A DNA stretch of 7,065 nucleotides from CAJXCL01 sp036011265 (lineage in GTDB: Bacteria > Nitrospinota > Nitrospinia > CAJXCL01), in the NCBI GenBank assembly GCA_036011265.1, contig DASCNB010000042.1, forward strand, positions 1 to 7,065, given 5' to 3'. Within the stretch, counting starts at the first letter, position 1. Each line of letters opens with the position of its first letter. Positions 4,911 to 7,065 of the stretch are shown here, piece by piece. A program made the position numbers and the translations under genes. The notes under the pieces are model-generated. The model was not told the origin of the DNA, ran no database searches, and worked only from the letters and a program-made list of their open reading frames with translations.

Positions 4911-4964
4911 GGGAATTAATCAGTAATGGAATAATGCTGGTCAAAAAGCCTCTAGTTAATTCCC
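4911..4964 (-). promoter_or_regulatory. Candidate flgM promoter bracketed by a 9-bp inverted repeat
   Basis: On the minus strand TTGACC (4944-4939) and ATTAAT (4920-4915) are 18 bases apart, matching the housekeeping consensus at five and four of six positions. Perfect complementary arms GGGAATTAA (4911-4919) and TTAATTCCC (4956-4964) flank it, one overlapping the -10 and one lying 11 bases upstream of the -35. Initiation near 4908 would leave about 30 bases of leader before flgM. The arms look like paired operator half-sites, but both promoter and operator are predictions. Confidence 0.4.
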
Positions 4965-4998
4965 TATATTAATGATAACGGATTAAAATAGGAAAAGA

Positions 4999-5313
4999 TT
5001 AATGTTTTTTAAGCCTGATTTCTTCTATTTTTTTATCTTTTTCATCAAATAAGATCTTTTTTTCTTCATCAAATTCCTTTTTCAGTTCTTCAATTTTTGA
5101 AAACGCTTCATCAGGGTTACGAGTTTTAGCTTTTTCTATTTTGCTCTGAAGCATAATTTCTCTTTCAGCCAATTTTGCGCTGTAAAGCTTGCGGGTTTCA
5201 GCAATCTCTTCTTTTTGGGCCCCGGTCAAACGCTTATTTTTCTCACCGGATTCACCTGTAATTTTTTCTGCTTTTTCCATGGAGATATCCAATGCGCTTT
5301 TAATCTTTCCCAT
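4999..5313 (-). CDS. Small coiled-coil protein of unknown function (DUF6657-like start)
   Basis: The 104-residue protein opens MGKIKSALDISMEKAEKI, resembling small proteins with a G-x-I-K-S-A-L-x-x-x-x-E-K start that I recall as DUF6657-like; that match is from memory. The rest is almost pure charged helix (Glu and Lys dominate), with a predicted coiled coil from about residue 30 to the end and a Lys-Lys-His terminus. No Cys, Trp, signal peptide or membrane segment. An excellent Shine-Dalgarno (5321-5328) fixes the start. The gene begins 37 bases after recD2 ends and lies 119 bases upstream of flgM, so it may share a transcript with either. A structural or scaffolding role is possible; I cannot name a function. 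Confidence 0.75.
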   Translation of the reverse strand: MGKIKSALDISMEKAEKITGESGEKNKRLTGAQKEEIAETRKLYSAKLAEREIMLQSKIEKAKTRNPDEAFSKIEELKKEFDEEKKILFDEKDKKIEEIRLKKH

Positions 5314-5320
5314 TTTGTGT

Positions 5321-5328
5321 TCCTCCTC
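5321..5328 (-). promoter_or_regulatory. Ribosome binding site of the coiled-coil gene
   Basis: Read on the minus strand, GAGGAGGA lies seven bases before the ATG at 5313. It is the strongest Shine-Dalgarno in the window and suggests this small protein is made in more than trace amounts, independently of recD2 translation. Confidence 0.85.
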
Positions 5329-5350
5329 TTAAAAAATCGGAAATAAGTTT

Positions 5351-7065
5351 TTAAAGTGGTTCCAGGTAAGGTGATCCCATAGCATCCCGGAGCCTTTTTT
5401 TGAGATATGTGAACCTTTTATGAATATTTGCGTTTTTTATCGCGATTCCAATCGCTCTTTTGGTGCCCGTTAGAATAACTAAATCCTTTGCTCTTGTAAT
5501 TCCCGTATACAAAAGGTTTCTCTGGAGCATAATGTAATGCTGAATCAAAACCGGCATTACAATAGCCGGGTATTCATTCCCCTGGGATTTGTGGACAGAG
5601 ATAGCGTATGCCAGTGTCAGTTCATCCAACTCGCTGAATTCATATCTTACGTTCTTCATGTCAAACAGCACGGTCAAAAAATGATCTTCCAGGTTTACTT
5701 CCGTTACTTTGCCGATGTCGCCGTTAAAAACTTCTTTATCGTAATTATTTCTGATCTGCATTACTTTGTCGTTAAGCCTGAACAGCCTGTCGCCGCGCTT
5801 AAACTCCGGACCGGAAGGATTAAGGCACTGCTGTAAAACCGAATTCAGGTTTATTGTTCCAATAACCCCTTTGTTCATAGGGCATATAACCTGTACATCC
5901 TTTGCAGCCAGATGAGGAAAATTTTCCGGTATTTTTTTTAAAAGCAGTTCTTTTATTAATTCCAAAACCTTTTCCGGCTCCTCCTCCTGAAAAAGAAAAA
6001 AGTTATCGGCAGGTTTTCTGCTCTTTTCAGAGTAATAGGGGGATTCTCCATTATTAATACGATGAGCGTTGACAACTATTTGACTTTCCTGGGCCTGTCT
6101 GAATATTTCCTCAAGTCTCACCACCTCAATCATACTGGAATCAATAATATCATGCAGGACATTTCCCGCCCCTACTGAAGGAAGCTGGTTGCTGTCTCCT
6201 ATCAATACTAAAGTGCTTTCTGGTGGAACAGCTTTCAGCAGAGCGTACATCAAATGGTTATCAATCATGGAAACTTCATCAATAATTATGATGTCCGCAT
6301 TTAACGGGTTCTGCTCATCCCGCTGAAAACCTCCCTTTTTATAATTAAATTCCAATGATCTGTGTATGGTTCTTGCTTCCATTCCCGTGACTTCCGATAA
6401 CCGCTTTGCCGCCCTCCCTGTAGGAGCAGCCAGCAATATTTTTGCGCCTCGTCGCCGAACAATTTCCACCATGACCTTAACAATAGTTGTTTTCCCTGTT
6501 CCGGGACCCCCTGTAATAACCAGTATTTTACTTGTCGCCGCGGCGCAGACCGCCTTTTTTTGCAACTCAGACAGCTTAATTCCAAACTTTTTTTCCGCGG
6601 AGCCAACCCCTTTTTCAAATCCTTTACCCCATGAGCCGGCTGGTTTCTTTAACAAATCCTTTAATTTACTTGAGATACCGGTTTCCGATAAATAAGACTG
6701 CCAGAGATAGACTGCTTTCTCGTTAATTCTGGATGAATCAAAATCATCCGCGATATCCTCAATTATAATTTCCCTGATTTTAAATTTGTGTGCCACTGCT
6801 TTCACAACGATTTCCGCGTTCACCTGCAGCAATTCAGCAGTTTTCTCAATCAGAGCGTCATAAGGATAAAACACATTTCCATCATTGCCTGCCTGTTTTA
6901 GCGCGTACAAAACAGCGGATTCCGCCCTCAGCGGAGAATTGGGGTCAATCCCAAGATTGAACGCGATACTGTCCGCAACCTTAAACCCGATACCAAAAAT
7001 ATCCGAAGTCAATTGATAAGGATTTTTCTTAACCACCTGAATCGCTTTCTTCTTATACTGCTTGT
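5351..7065 (-). CDS. recD2: RecD2-type superfamily 1B DNA helicase, N-terminus outside the window
   Basis: RecD2 is a RecBC-independent 5'-to-3' DNA helicase acting in repair and replication-fork maintenance. About 570 residues are visible; the family usually has 720-750, so roughly 150-170 N-terminal residues are missing beyond the right edge. The frame stays open through 7065, so the GTG at 7036 is an internal Val, not the start. Counting from it, residues 6-30 form a helix-hairpin-helix (NPYQL, GIGFKVAD). The Walker A GGPGTGKT is at 176-183 (6488-6511) and Walker B DEVSMID at 253-259 (6260-6280). GDSNQLPSVGAG follows at 280-291, FRQ at 312-314, HKSQGNEYP at 482-490, and TGITRAKD at 511-518. 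All helicase motifs appear intact and the C-terminus complete. The gene ends 37 bases before the coiled-coil gene, so it probably heads that operon. Confidence 0.93.
   Translation of the reverse strand, partial: KQYKKKAIQVVKKNPYQLTSDIFGIGFKVADSIAFNLGIDPNSPLRAESAVLYALKQAGNDGNVFYPYDALIEKTAELLQVNAEIVVKAVAHKFKIREIIIEDIADDFDSSRINEKAVYLWQSYLSETGISSKLKDLLKKPAGSWGKGFEKGVGSAEKKFGIKLSELQKKAVCAAATSKILVITGGPGTGKTTIVKVMVEIVRRRGAKILLAAPTGRAAKRLSEVTGMEARTIHRSLEFNYKKGGFQRDEQNPLNADIIIIDEVSMIDNHLMYALLKAVPPESTLVLIGDSNQLPSVGAGNVLHDIIDSSMIEVVRLEEIFRQAQESQIVVNAHRINNGESPYYSEKSRKPADNFFLFQEEEPEKVLELIKELLLKKIPENFPHLAAKDVQVICPMNKGVIGTINLNSVLQQCLNPSGPEFKRGDRLFRLNDKVMQIRNNYDKEVFNGDIGKVTEVNLEDHFLTVLFDMKNVRYEFSELDELTLAYAISVHKSQGNEYPAIVMPVLIQHYIMLQRNLLYTGITRAKDLVILTGTKRAIGIAIKNANIHKRFTYLKKRLRDAMGSPYLEPL
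6003..6029 (-). promoter_or_regulatory. Possible sigma-28 promoter inside recD2
   Basis: On the minus strand GCCGATAA (6010-6003) matches the sigma-28 -10 element in full, and TGAA (6029-6026) sits exactly 15 bases upstream, one base off TAAA. It points towards the coiled-coil gene and flgM, starting 690 bases before the former. Intragenic sigma-28 sites are known in other bacteria. An 8-base match can arise by chance in a window this size, so this is tentative. Confidence 0.25.

Noticed and set aside
5325..5360. Sigma-28-like CCGATTTT before the coiled-coil gene
   Set aside because: The TAAA upstream is only about eight bases away instead of 15.
6366..6695. Open frames opposite or overlapping recD2 (also 5537-5836)
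   Set aside because: They lie over intact helicase motifs and are shadows of that gene.
1..7065. CRISPR array, tRNA, rRNA, insertion sequence or attachment site
   Set aside because: No regular direct repeats with spacers, cloverleaf, transposase or terminal repeats were seen on either strand.

Overview
The window holds a flagellar late-gene block on the + strand that converges on a block of minus-strand genes ending in the anti-sigma-28 factor FlgM. The DNA is AT-rich and densely coded, with Shine-Dalgarno sites and a textbook sigma-28 promoter, so the host is a motile bacterium. The mix of FlgM, a DVU0524-like FlgM-associated protein, a RecD2-type helicase and an RNase Z-like metallo-hydrolase fits several phyla (Desulfobacterota, Firmicutes-like lineages, candidate phyla). 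I cannot assign it further by eye.

Layout, + strand: the 3' part of an unrecognised helical protein (1-369); a perfect sigma-28 promoter (378-404); a small Asn/Ala/Thr-rich protein (448-765); a 234-base leader with strong inverted repeats (766-999); a divergent FliD-type filament-cap protein (1000-2877); a FlgN/FliT-like export chaperone (2880-3380); and a DVU0524-like small protein (3386-3667). The last three genes are separated by 2-5 bases and look co-translated.

Layout, minus strand, read from the right edge: a RecD2-type helicase cut by the window edge (7065-5351), a small coiled-coil protein (5313-4999), FlgM (4879-4571) and an MBL-fold hydrolase (4418-3657). The hydrolase overlaps the end of the + strand operon by 11 bases, tail to tail.

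How it works together: sigma-28 would drive the late genes, FlgM would hold sigma-28 until the hook is complete, the chaperone would deliver FliD or hook-associated proteins to the export gate, and FliD would cap the filament. The most unusual signals are: (1) the fliD leader, where a 10-bp stem plus one G.U pair takes in two bases of the fliD start codon, while the same 10-base motif also lies at the predicted start of the sigma-28 transcript, so the two could compete; (2) a FliD lacking the usual N- and C-terminal leg segments, carrying a FlgM-like D-x-V-x-[IL]-S motif and a four-repeat EF-hand-like insertion; (3) the same D-x-V-x-[IL]-S motif in three proteins of the window, FliD, the DVU0524-like protein and FlgM.
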